Shown here piece after piece: positions 48,264-56,466 of a DNA stretch of 64,000 bases (its first letter is position 1; each line of letters begins with the position of its first letter). The DNA lies in NCBI RefSeq assembly GCF_002887815.1, contig NZ_PDHO01000004.1:124001-188000 (forward strand). The letters are read 5' to 3'. The position numbers and the translations under genes were made by a program. The DNA comes from Mycobacterium sp. ENV421 (GTDB lineage: Bacteria; Actinomycetota; Actinomycetes; Mycobacteriales; Mycobacteriaceae). Under the pieces are notes generated by a model. That model saw nothing but the letters and a program-made list of their open reading frames with translations, was not told the origin of the DNA and did no database searches.

Positions 48264-50585
48264 ATGGCTGAAGCCAAATCTGTGCCGGTCCTGTTTGTCA
48301 GCGAGCCGATCGTGCTGCCGGGAATGGTGGTGCCGATCGAACTCGACGACGCCGCGCGTGCCGCGGTGGACGCGGCGCAGGCCACCCCGACCGGCAAGCT
48401 CTTGATCGCCCCACGCCTGGACGATCGCTACCCCACCCACGGCGTCATCGCGTCGATCGTGCAGGTGGGCCGCATCCCCGGCGGTGGCGCCGCTGCCGTC
48501 GTGCGCGGTGAGAGCCGCGCCCACATCGGCTCCGGAACCACCGGGCCGGGCGCGGCGCTGTGGGTCGAGGTCGACGAGATAACTGCGGCCGAGGCAGACG
48601 AGGACACCAAGGCACTCGCCGCGGAGTACAAGAAACTGCTGCTGGCCATGCTGCAACGCCGCGAGGCGTGGCAGATCGTCGACGTGGTCAACAAGATCAC
48701 CGACCCGTCGGCGCTGGCGGACACCGCCGGCTACGCGTCGTATCTGTCCGACGTCCAGAAGCGCCAACTGCTGGAAACCAGTGACGCGGATCGTCGGCTC
48801 CGTCTCCTGATCGACTGGACCTCCGAGCATCTGGCCGAGGTCGAAGTCAGCGACAAGATCTCGCAGGACGTCCGCGAGGGCATGGAGAAGACGCAGAAGG
48901 AGTTCCTGCTGCGCCAACAGCTCAACGCCATTCGCAAGGAACTGGGCGAAGACGAGCCGGACGGATCCGACGATTATCGGGCCCGTGTCGAGGCGGCCGA
49001 CCTGCCGGAGAAGGTCCGGGAGGCCGCGTTGCGCGAGGTCGGCAAGCTGGAACGCTCCAGCGAGCAGAGCCCCGAGGGCGGGTGGATCCGCACCTGGCTG
49101 GACACCGTCCTGGACCTGCCCTGGAACACCCGCACCGAGGACTCGACCGACCTGACGGCAGCCCGCGACATCCTGGATGCCGACCACCACGGGCTGGACG
49201 ACGTCAAGGACCGCATCGTCGAGTACCTGGCCGTCCGCTCGCGTCGCGCCCAGCGCGGTCTGCAGGTCGTCGGCGGCCGCGGCTCCGGCGCCGTGATGGT
49301 GCTGGCCGGCCCGCCCGGCGTCGGCAAGACGTCACTGGGTGAATCGGTGGCACGGGCATTGGGCCGCAAGTTCGTTCGCGTCGCCCTGGGTGGCGTGCGC
49401 GATGAGGCCGAGATCCGCGGGCACCGGCGCACCTACGTCGGCGCGCTGCCCGGCCGGATCGTCCGGGCGATCGGCGAGGCCGGTTCGATGAACCCGGTCG
49501 TGCTGCTCGACGAGATCGACAAGGTCGGCTCCGACTACCGGGGCGACCCCTCGGCCGCCCTGTTGGAGGTCCTGGACCCCGCGCAGAACCACACGTTCCG
49601 CGACCATTACCTGGACCTGGATCTGGACCTGTCCGACGTGGTGTTCCTGGCCACGGCCAACGTGATCGAGAACATCCCCTCGGCCCTGCTGGACCGGATG
49701 GAGCTGGTGCAGATCGACGGCTACACCGAGGACGACAAGGTCGCCATCGCCCGCGAGTACCTGCTGCCCCGGCAGCGCGACCGCGCGGCGCTGACCCCCG
49801 AGGAGGTCACGGTCACCGACGCGGCGCTGCGCAAGATCGCCGCGGACTACACCCGGGAGCCCGGTGTGCGGCAGTTCGAGCGGCTGCTGGCCAAGGCGTT
49901 GCGTAAGGCGACCACCAAGCTGTTTGCCTCCGACGAGGCGTTGACCATTGATGAGCCGGATCTGGTTGGCTACCTTGGCCGTCCGCGGTTCACCCCGGAA
50001 TCGGCGGAACGTACCGCCGTGCCGGGTGTGGCGACCGGACTGGCGGTGACGGGCCTGGGCGGCGATGTGCTCTACATCGAAGCCGGGTCGACCGAGGGCG
50101 AGCCGAGCGTGCAGCTGACCGGTCAGCTGGGCGACGTGATGAAGGAGTCGGCGCAGATCGCGCTGTCCTACGTGCGTAGCCATGCCGAACAGCTGGGCGT
50201 GGATCCCGCGGCGCTGAACCGCAAGATCCACGTGCACGTGCCGGCCGGCGCGGTGCCCAAGGACGGTCCGTCCGCAGGCGTCACGATGGTCACCGCGCTG
50301 GTGTCCATGGCCACCGGACGGCAGGTCCGCTCGGATGTCGGGATGACCGGCGAAGTCACCCTGAACGGGCGGGTGCTGCCCATCGGCGGCGTCAAGCAGA
50401 AGCTCTTGGCCGCGCAACGGGCCGGGCTGTCAACGGTTTTCATCCCGCAGCGCAACGAGGCCGACCTGGACGACGTCCCGGCCGAGGTGCTCGAGGCGCT
50501 GACCGTGAAGCCGATGACGGACGTCGCCGACATCGTCGCGCAGGCGTTGGAGCCGGCCACCGAGGCGGCCACCGCCGCGGCCTGA
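48264..50585 (+). CDS. lon: ATP-dependent protease LonA
   Basis: A 773-residue LonA protease degrading misfolded and short-lived regulatory proteins in the cytoplasm. Domains in order: N-terminal substrate domain (1-200), coiled-coil linker, AAA+ module with Walker A GPPGVGKT (349-356) and Walker B VVLLDEIDK (412-420), and a C-terminal protease domain whose Ser-Lys dyad is Ser670 in KDGPSAGVTM and Lys711 in LPIGGVKQKLL. The N-terminal domain is on the short side. The ATG has GGAGG seven bases upstream. A HAIR-like operator precedes it and a strong hairpin follows. From memory M. tuberculosis lacks lon, whereas fast growers retain it. Confidence 0.96.
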   Translation: MAEAKSVPVLFVSEPIVLPGMVVPIELDDAARAAVDAAQATPTGKLLIAPRLDDRYPTHGVIASIVQVGRIPGGGAAAVVRGESRAHIGSGTTGPGAALWVEVDEITAAEADEDTKALAAEYKKLLLAMLQRREAWQIVDVVNKITDPSALADTAGYASYLSDVQKRQLLETSDADRRLRLLIDWTSEHLAEVEVSDKISQDVREGMEKTQKEFLLRQQLNAIRKELGEDEPDGSDDYRARVEAADLPEKVREAALREVGKLERSSEQSPEGGWIRTWLDTVLDLPWNTRTEDSTDLTAARDILDADHHGLDDVKDRIVEYLAVRSRRAQRGLQVVGGRGSGAVMVLAGPPGVGKTSLGESVARALGRKFVRVALGGVRDEAEIRGHRRTYVGALPGRIVRAIGEAGSMNPVVLLDEIDKVGSDYRGDPSAALLEVLDPAQNHTFRDHYLDLDLDLSDVVFLATANVIENIPSALLDRMELVQIDGYTEDDKVAIAREYLLPRQRDRAALTPEEVTVTDAALRKIAADYTREPGVRQFERLLAKALRKATTKLFASDEALTIDEPDLVGYLGRPRFTPESAERTAVPGVATGLAVTGLGGDVLYIEAGSTEGEPSVQLTGQLGDVMKESAQIALSYVRSHAEQLGVDPAALNRKIHVHVPAGAVPKDGPSAGVTMVTALVSMATGRQVRSDVGMTGEVTLNGRVLPIGGVKQKLLAAQRAGLSTVFIPQRNEADLDDVPAEVLEALTVKPMTDVADIVAQALEPATEAATAAA

Positions 50586-50594
50586 CGCTCGACA

Positions 50595-50642
50595 AGACAC
50601 AAAGTCGCCCCTATTCAGCCGAATTGGGGCGATTTTGTGTCT
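50595..50642. terminator. Intrinsic terminator after lon
   Basis: AGACACAAAGTCGCCCC (50595-50611) pairs with GGGGCGATTTTGTGTCT (50626-50642), a 17-base-pair stem with one G-T wobble and a 14-base loop. The 3' arm carries a TTTTGTGT run. It starts nine bases past the lon stop. Confidence 0.8.
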
Positions 50643-50665
50643 GCTGGGCGTAGTAAATACTGGCT

Positions 50666-50998
50666 ATGCCCTACGACGAAGATCTCGCGAACCGCCTGCG
50701 GGAACTGCTCGCCACCGAACCCGGAGTCGACGAGAAGCGGATGTTCGGCGGGTTGGCGTTCCTGATCAACGGCAACATGGCCGTCTGCGCCAGCGGCCAG
50801 GGCGGCCTGATGGTACGAGTACCGCCGGAGGCCACCGCCGGCCTGCTGGCACGCGAACACACCGCACCGATGATCATGGCGGGGCGGGAAACTCGCGGCT
50901 GGATCCGGATCGGTGACGCCGGGGTGCGGACGAAGCGTCAGCTGCAGAGCTGGGTCGCCCGCGGCGTCGACCACGCGAAATTCCTACCGCCGAAGTAG
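50666..50998 (+). CDS. TfoX N-terminal domain protein
   Basis: A 110-residue protein consisting of only the TfoX/Sxy N-terminal domain: MPYDEDLANRLRELLATEPGVDEKRMFGGLAFLINGNMAV in part, then RETRGWIRIGDAG. Full-length TfoX is a competence regulator in gamma-proteobacteria; stand-alone N-domains are common in actinobacteria with unknown roles and lack the C-terminal domain. The ATG has no strong ribosome-binding site. It starts 24 bases after the lon terminator. Confidence 0.88.
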   Translation: MPYDEDLANRLRELLATEPGVDEKRMFGGLAFLINGNMAVCASGQGGLMVRVPPEATAGLLAREHTAPMIMAGRETRGWIRIGDAGVRTKRQLQSWVARGVDHAKFLPPK

Positions 50999-51037
50999 CG
51001 CCGGAATAAATCCCGGTGAGCCGGGCTTGTCGCGTGC

Positions 51038-51853
51038 ATGACCTACCCCGTGCGCGTCGCCGTGCAGATTCAGCCCGCCGACACCCCTGACTACGCCACC
51101 TGGCGGCGTGCCGTCCTGCACGCCGAGAGCATCGGCGTCGACGTCATCTTCGGCTACGACCACTTCCACGCGCCATTCATCGAATCAATCGCCGACGCGA
51201 AACCGGTACTGGCGGCCACGCAGCCGGACGTCAACAACTTCGAAGGGTGGACCGCGCTGGCCTCCTGGGGCGAGATCACCACCCGGGCCGAGCTCGGGCT
51301 GCTGGTGTCAGGCATGGGCTACCGCAATCCGGACCTGCTCGCCGACATGGCCCGCACCGTCGATCACATCAGCGGTGGCCGCGCCATCCTCGGCGTCGGC
51401 GCGGGGTGGTACGAGAAGGATTACACCACATACGGTTTCGACTTCGGGACCGTCAAGTCCCGAGCCGACGCGTTCGACGAGGGTCTGCTGCGCATCGAGC
51501 GACGATTCGGCCTGCTGCAGCCGGCGCCGCTGCGCAAGATCCCGATCCTGATCGGCGGATCCGGCCCCAAGCGCACGCTGCCCGCCGTCGCACGCCACGC
51601 CGACATCTGGCACACCTTCCTTCCCCTCGACTCGTACCGGGAAGCGAGCGCCCGCGTCGCCGAGTTGGCCGCCCGGTTCGGACGCGCCGACAGTGACATC
51701 GAGCGCTCGACGTTCTGGACCGATCCCCGGTCGGCGGACGACTATCTGGCCGCCGGTGCGACGTTGTTCCACACCGAGGTCCGCGCATCGGAGGGCACGT
51801 ACGACCTGAGCACGGTCGAGAAGATGATCGACTGGCGCGACACGAAACGCTGA
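51038..51853 (+). CDS. LLM-class F420-dependent oxidoreductase
   Basis: A 271-residue luciferase-like TIM-barrel enzyme. It carries VAVQIQPADTPDYATWRRAVLHAESIGVDVIFGYDHFHAPF, then ELGLLVSGMGYRNPDLLADMARTVDHISGGRAILGVGAGWYEKDY in part, and the cofactor-binding KIPILIGGSGPKRTLPAVARHADIW. This pattern is typical of mycobacterial F420 enzymes annotated as TIGR03854-like. The substrate is unknown. It stands alone, with a SAGE-like gap of 63 bases to the following HhH-GPD gene. Confidence 0.87.
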   Translation: MTYPVRVAVQIQPADTPDYATWRRAVLHAESIGVDVIFGYDHFHAPFIESIADAKPVLAATQPDVNNFEGWTALASWGEITTRAELGLLVSGMGYRNPDLLADMARTVDHISGGRAILGVGAGWYEKDYTTYGFDFGTVKSRADAFDEGLLRIERRFGLLQPAPLRKIPILIGGSGPKRTLPAVARHADIWHTFLPLDSYREASARVAELAARFGRADSDIERSTFWTDPRSADDYLAAGATLFHTEVRASEGTYDLSTVEKMIDWRDTKR

Positions 51854-51916
51854 GAATGTCTGACGCCACGATGACATATCGTTTCGTCGGCCCACTGGAC
51901 GGGTATCGCCTGGCAG

Positions 51917-52558
51917 ATGGATGATGCGGAGGCCAGGCGCCTCATTCAGCGCCTTCGTCAGCATGCGGGCAGAACCTATGCCGCGGAAGCGGGAATCACC
52001 TTGCGGGACACCCCGATGCCGCTGTTCCAGCTGCTGGTGCTGTGCATGCTGGCCAGCAAGCCGATCGATGCCTCCATCGCGATGCACGCCGCCCGTGAAC
52101 TGTTCCGGGCCGGATTGCGCACACCGCGCGCCGTGATGGCGGCCAACCGGCAGACCATGATCGACGCGTTCGGCCGTGCCCACTACGTGCGCTACGACGA
52201 GAGTTCGGCGTCGCGGCTGACCGAGCTTGCGACCAGGGTCAACGACGAATACCGCAACGACCTGCGCACGCTGGCCCGCATCACCAAGCCCGACGTGAAG
52301 AATGCCAGACAGGCGCTCAAACAGTTCACCGGAATCGGGGACACCGGATCCGACATCTTCCTGCGCGAGGTCCAAGACGTCTGGCCGTGGGTTCGGCCCT
52401 ACTTCGACAAGCGCTCGCTGGACAGCGCCGAGCAACTCGGTCTCCCCCGTGACCCGCACAGACTGGCTGCCCTCACCGGCCGGGCGATCGCGCCGCTCGC
52501 GGCAGGCCTGGTGCGGGTTTCGTTGGACGACGACGTGCGGCAGCGTATCGCCGGCTGA
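51917..52558 (+). CDS. HhH-GPD (endonuclease III-like) family protein
   Basis: A 213-residue helical protein resembling endonuclease III-type glycosylases. The helix-hairpin-helix region ALKQFTGIGDTGSDIFLREVQDVWPWVRPYFDKRSL has the GIGxxxAxxF-like core, and PMPLFQLLVLCMLASKPID corresponds to the opening LLVALILSQ-type helix. The catalytic lysine of the bifunctional enzymes is not evident and there is no 4Fe-4S cluster motif at the C-terminus, so DNA-glycosylase activity is uncertain. It is followed three bases later by the DUF72 gene. Confidence 0.75.
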   Translation: MDDAEARRLIQRLRQHAGRTYAAEAGITLRDTPMPLFQLLVLCMLASKPIDASIAMHAARELFRAGLRTPRAVMAANRQTMIDAFGRAHYVRYDESSASRLTELATRVNDEYRNDLRTLARITKPDVKNARQALKQFTGIGDTGSDIFLREVQDVWPWVRPYFDKRSLDSAEQLGLPRDPHRLAALTGRAIAPLAAGLVRVSLDDDVRQRIAG

Positions 52559-52561
52559 CGC

Positions 52562-53290
52562 GTGACCGTCCGAATCGGCACCTCGGGGTGGTCCTACGAC
52601 CACTGGGATTCGGTGCTGTACCGCCCCGGCCTGCCGGTCGCCAAGCGACTGGCCCGCTACGCCGAGGTGTTCGACACCGTCGAACTCAACGCCAGCTTCT
52701 ACCGCTGGCCAAAGGACGCCACCTTCGACGGCTGGCGCACCCGGTTGCCCGACGGATTCACCATGACGGTCAAGGCGCACCGCGGCCTGAGCCACTACCG
52801 CCGCCTGAACAACCCCGAACCGTGGATCGATCGGCTGGAACGCTGCCAGCGGGCGCTCGGTGACAAGCGGGAGGCGGTGCTGGTCCAGCTGCATCCCGAC
52901 CTCGAACGCGACGACGCCCGGCTGGCCTACTTCCTGTCGCTGGTCCCCGACTGGATCCGGGTGGCCCTCGAGATGCGTCACCCGTCCTGGGACGACCCGC
53001 ACGTCTACGAGCTCCTGGAGCGCTACCGCGCCGCCTACGTGGTGATCAGCGGGCCCGGTATGCCCTGCGTACTGCGCGCCACCACCGATCTGGTCTACGT
53101 GCGCATGCACGGCCCCGACACCGCGCCCATCTATGCCGGGAACTACACCGAGGACGACCTGAACTGGTGGGCCGACCGGATCCGGGAGTGGCAGGATCAG
53201 GACCGGCGGGTGCTGGTCTATTTCAACAACGACGGCCAGGGTCACGCCGTCCGGAACGCACTGCGGCTGCGCGAACTACTCGGCGGGTGA
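52562..53290 (+). CDS. DUF72 family protein
   Basis: A 242-residue protein of the DUF72 family, a TIM-barrel fold of unknown function. Signature blocks are VRIGTSGWSYDHWDSVLYRPGLP, YAEVFDTVELNASFYRWP, FTMTVKAHRGLSHYRRLNN, ALEMRHPSW and the late VYVRMHGPD plus VYFNNDGQGHAVRNAL. The GTG start follows the HhH-GPD stop with a three-base gap, so the two are an operon; DUF72 genes often neighbour DNA-repair genes. The 3' end overlaps the convergent membrane protein gene by 15 bases. Confidence 0.92.
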   Translation: MTVRIGTSGWSYDHWDSVLYRPGLPVAKRLARYAEVFDTVELNASFYRWPKDATFDGWRTRLPDGFTMTVKAHRGLSHYRRLNNPEPWIDRLERCQRALGDKREAVLVQLHPDLERDDARLAYFLSLVPDWIRVALEMRHPSWDDPHVYELLERYRAAYVVISGPGMPCVLRATTDLVYVRMHGPDTAPIYAGNYTEDDLNWWADRIREWQDQDRRVLVYFNNDGQGHAVRNALRLRELLGG

Positions 53291-54019
53291 TTCGAGCAGT
53301 CTTTTTCGCGCCGTGGCGAATTCGGTGTCGGTGAGGTCGCCGCGGTCGCGCATGGTCTTCAACGTCTGCAGTCGCTCGGCCAGCTCGGGCGGCAGGTCGC
53401 CCGGTTGCGGCGCGGCCCGGACAATCGGCTCGTCCTCGATGAGTTCGACGAGCTGCGGGCGGGCCGGATCGATCCGCACCGCCACCCGGTCGCCGGCCTC
53501 GGGCAGCTCACCCAGGGTGAACGTCGCCGCCAACCGGGCCTCGTAAGGCGTTGCCCCGTAGGATGTTTCGACACGCAGCCGCAGCACACGGCGGCTGGCA
53601 TCCTTGTTCACCACCACGTTGAACGTCGGCCTGATGACCTCCAGCACGACACCTGTGGCGGCCACCCCGGCACTGCGCAACTGATCCACCCGAGACACTG
53701 CGACAACCAGCCACGCCGCGTAGCCGAGGACGACCGCGCTCCACAGCGCCAACCACCACACCGACAGCGGGGTCGTCCAGTCGGCGGCCCACGGAACCGT
53801 CGAGGCGATCACCCAGCCCAGCAACGCCGGACGCGGCGACCGGCGTGAAATCGCCAGGAACACAACGAACTGCGCGACGTAACCACCGAGCCAGACGCCG
53901 AGCACCCAGCCTTTGGCCGAGGTGGCGCCGGCATGGTCGAGCAACCGGGTGGCGATCAGCGCCGGGGCGGCGATCAGCACCCACCACAGTGCCGAGAGCC
54001 TCGCTATGGTCCGCCACAT
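53276..54019 (-). CDS. Membrane protein with C-terminal SHOCT domain
   Basis: A 247-residue protein with about four transmembrane segments in the first 120 residues (about 8-26, 38-57, 63-80, 85-108), then a soluble beta-rich part (NGVVLEVIRPTFNVVV-like, YGATPYEARLAATFTLGELPEAGDRVAVRIDPARP) and a SHOCT-type C-terminal helix pair RLQTLKTMRDRGDLTDTEFATARKRLL. SHOCT is a short C-terminal module thought to mediate oligomerisation. Function is unknown. The ATG chosen gives a membrane segment at the very N-terminus. It is convergent with DUF72. Confidence 0.75.
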   Translation of the reverse strand: MWRTIARLSALWWVLIAAPALIATRLLDHAGATSAKGWVLGVWLGGYVAQFVVFLAISRRSPRPALLGWVIASTVPWAADWTTPLSVWWLALWSAVVLGYAAWLVVAVSRVDQLRSAGVAATGVVLEVIRPTFNVVVNKDASRRVLRLRVETSYGATPYEARLAATFTLGELPEAGDRVAVRIDPARPQLVELIEDEPIVRAAPQPGDLPPELAERLQTLKTMRDRGDLTDTEFATARKRLLESPAE

Positions 54020-54041
54020 CACCGGGCCACGGTATACCGCG

Positions 54042-56378
54042 TCACACCCGCACCACGTCGCAGGCAGGTGCCAGCACGGTGACCAGCCCGGCAGAACCGT
54101 CGACCCGGACCCGCATGCCGGTACACAACCCGGCGGCCACTCCGGCGATGAACGGAACACCGAAGTCAGCGGCGAACACGCTCACATCTCCCAGCGTGGC
54201 ACCGCCGTCGGTCAGGACCGCGGCCGGTGTGCCCAGCAGCGCCACCGCGTCGATGTCGGCTGCGGAGACGACGGCGATGTCCTCCGCGCCCAGCCCGGCG
54301 TCGGCGGCCGAATCGACCACCCGGACCGTGCCTTCCACGACGCCGGGGAACAGTCCGGTTCCGTGCAGCTCGTCGGCGACCTGCGCGGGATCTGGTGCGG
54401 GAATCGGCGTCCAAAACCCGTCGATGACGGCGGGCAGCCGCACGGCCTGCAACCGCTCACGCTCGGCGATGCGACGTTTGATGCGCAGCCGGGTGTCGGC
54501 CGGGACCGCCAGTGCTTCATCGACGGTCAGCTCGAACACATCGTCGAGCACCGCGATCTTGTCCGCCGCCACCAGCCGGCGGCCCAATTCCCGTACCGCA
54601 AGCCGAAGTTGATGGGTGTACCGGAGGGTGGTGTCATAGGCCAGTACCCGGCAGGCCTGAGCGGCGGGAACCGTCGCATGGTCGTCGGCTCCTGAGCCGC
54701 GCACGCGGGTGGCCGCCGCAAGCAGTGCGTCCGGACGATCACCGAGCACCGGCGTTGCGAGCTCGACGGCCCCCGGCCCGCGGTGCCCCAGCTGGGCCAG
54801 TGCCGAGGAGAATGCGCTCGCCAACATCGGCGCACCGGTGCGGGTGGCCGCCATATCGCCGGACTCCAACGCGGCGCGCGCGTAGGGGTGGGCGCGCAAC
54901 ACCCGCGCCAGCGACGCGACCTCGGCGCCGACGCTCACCGGCTGATCCGCCCCGCTCAGCTGCGCCGGGGCCGCCTCGGCGAGCACGACCGCAAGCGCGC
55001 TCAACGTCCATCCCTCATGAACTCGGCTGCGCAGCAACCGGATTCGGGCATCCAGCTGCGCATCGCGCAGCAGCCCCAGCTTGGCTGTGTCGCGCCGTTC
55101 GGCGTCGGCGGCGTCGCGGTAGGCCCGCAGGTGACGGCCGAACATGCGGGCGCCGGCCTGCAGACGGCTCGCCGACATCGCGCCGGTGACCGCGGCGAGC
55201 GCAGCGGGTCTCGGCGTCGGCACATCGGCGGCGGCGCGCAATCGCCGCGACAGACCGGCCGCGCGGCCCGGAAGTCGAGGCTCGGCGGCCGCGAGGGCAG
55301 ACGCGCCCAGATAGATCCGGTGGCCGAAGGACGCGACCAGACGGCTCTCCCATTCGCCGGCGACCGCACTGCGCAGATCCAGCAGCGCAGCCAGCGACCG
55401 GCCGGCGAGCCGCAACCCGCCCAGATGCAGATCCAGCGACATCGGGGTGAGCGGGCCTGCCGTGGCCTCACTCAGCGGGCCGGCCACGAACACCGGGAAA
55501 CGCGGGTCGATCCGGTCATCGAATTCGCCGTCGGCGCCCTCGGGTGCGGATCGGCTGCCGGCCGCCCGCGCAACGGTGGTGACGGGCAACGGGACTCGCC
55601 CGGGTACCGCGAGCGCGCCGGCCACGCCGATCTTGCGGCCCTGCAGCCCGCGTACCGTATCGGCCACGGCATCGGTTGCGCCCCAGCCGCATTCGAATCT
55701 CCACTCGGTCCGCAGCGGGTCCAGGTCGAGCGGCGGACACAGCTGGGGCCAGCCCGACACCCCGCGCACCCTGGGATGCGGATCCACCCCGCCGAGGAGC
55801 CGGGCCGCGGAGCCGACGGTGGTGGTGTCCACCCCGGCCAGGTCGACGACACCGGTGCGCTCGGTGCCTGCGGCGAGAACCAGGAACCGGATCAGATCGT
55901 CGATGTGCAGCACATGAAGCGATCCGGTGGCGTCGGCATCCAGCAGGGCCGCGACCGAGCGGCAGACCAGGCCGTCGCTCTGCCGTCCCATCGGCGCGGC
56001 GATGCGCACCACGAGGTTCGGCGCCCAGCACGTGCTGACCAGGTCCTCCAGCTGCTGAGCGCCACGTGGACCCAACAGGGACAGCGACGGGAACACGATC
56101 CGCGCACCGCCGCGCGCGGCGGCGTCACAGACGCGGGCGATATCGGCGGGGCGGGTCAGATCACGCCCGCCGGCGGGCAGCGGAACGACCACGTCGGCTG
56201 CCTCCGCCAACCGGTAGAGCACCGGGTGGCTCAGCGCCGCGGCGACGAACTCGACGCCCGCATCCAGGTCGCGGTGCGGACGCTCGGCGATGCCGTCGAC
56301 GTCATGGCCCGCGGCCAGCAGGCTCTGGGCGAGGGCGCGACCTAGCTCTCCGGTGACTTCCGTGAGCAAGATCCGCAT
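54042..56378 (-). CDS. Fusion: NAD-dependent epimerase-like domain, helical middle, degenerate PEP-utilising swivel domain
   Basis: A 778-residue multidomain protein. Residues about 1-250 look like an NAD(P)-binding epimerase/dehydratase (MRILLTEVTGELGRALAQSLLAAGHDVDG, GxxGxxG-like; VVRIAAPMGRQSDGLV), without a clear YxxxK dyad. A long helical region (about 290-650) follows. The last 110 residues resemble the mobile phosphohistidine domain of PEP-utilising enzymes (DIAVVSAADIDAVALLGTPAAVLTDGGATLGDVSVFAADFGVPFIAGV), but the phosphohistidine of the usual GGxxSHAA is missing, so phosphotransfer by this site seems lost. M. tuberculosis Rv2047c has, as I recall, the same architecture. Role unknown. 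Confidence 0.85.
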   Translation of the reverse strand: MRILLTEVTGELGRALAQSLLAAGHDVDGIAERPHRDLDAGVEFVAAALSHPVLYRLAEAADVVVPLPAGGRDLTRPADIARVCDAAARGGARIVFPSLSLLGPRGAQQLEDLVSTCWAPNLVVRIAAPMGRQSDGLVCRSVAALLDADATGSLHVLHIDDLIRFLVLAAGTERTGVVDLAGVDTTTVGSAARLLGGVDPHPRVRGVSGWPQLCPPLDLDPLRTEWRFECGWGATDAVADTVRGLQGRKIGVAGALAVPGRVPLPVTTVARAAGSRSAPEGADGEFDDRIDPRFPVFVAGPLSEATAGPLTPMSLDLHLGGLRLAGRSLAALLDLRSAVAGEWESRLVASFGHRIYLGASALAAAEPRLPGRAAGLSRRLRAAADVPTPRPAALAAVTGAMSASRLQAGARMFGRHLRAYRDAADAERRDTAKLGLLRDAQLDARIRLLRSRVHEGWTLSALAVVLAEAAPAQLSGADQPVSVGAEVASLARVLRAHPYARAALESGDMAATRTGAPMLASAFSSALAQLGHRGPGAVELATPVLGDRPDALLAAATRVRGSGADDHATVPAAQACRVLAYDTTLRYTHQLRLAVRELGRRLVAADKIAVLDDVFELTVDEALAVPADTRLRIKRRIAERERLQAVRLPAVIDGFWTPIPAPDPAQVADELHGTGLFPGVVEGTVRVVDSAADAGLGAEDIAVVSAADIDAVALLGTPAAVLTDGGATLGDVSVFAADFGVPFIAGVAAGLCTGMRVRVDGSAGLVTVLAPACDVVRV

Positions 56379-56466
56379 GCCACGCCCCTAGTTCCCCCGT
56401 CGTGCTTCGACGAGAATAAGCAGGTCGCGGGGAAAAGATCGCCGTTTCGACCTCGCCAGAAGCCGA

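Noticed and set aside
49332..50417. A 361-codon frame antisense to lon
   Set aside because: Covered by the conserved AAA+ and protease domains of Lon on the other strand; the product lacks any domain features.
51308..53245. A 645-codon minus-strand frame
   Set aside because: It lies antisense to three well-supported plus-strand genes (LLM, HhH-GPD, DUF72). Long antisense frames are expected in GC-rich coding DNA, and the translation shows no family motifs.
54783..56345. A 520-codon plus-strand frame antisense to the epimerase/swivel fusion
   Set aside because: Composition is arginine- and glutamine-rich without motifs, and the opposite strand encodes recognisable domains.
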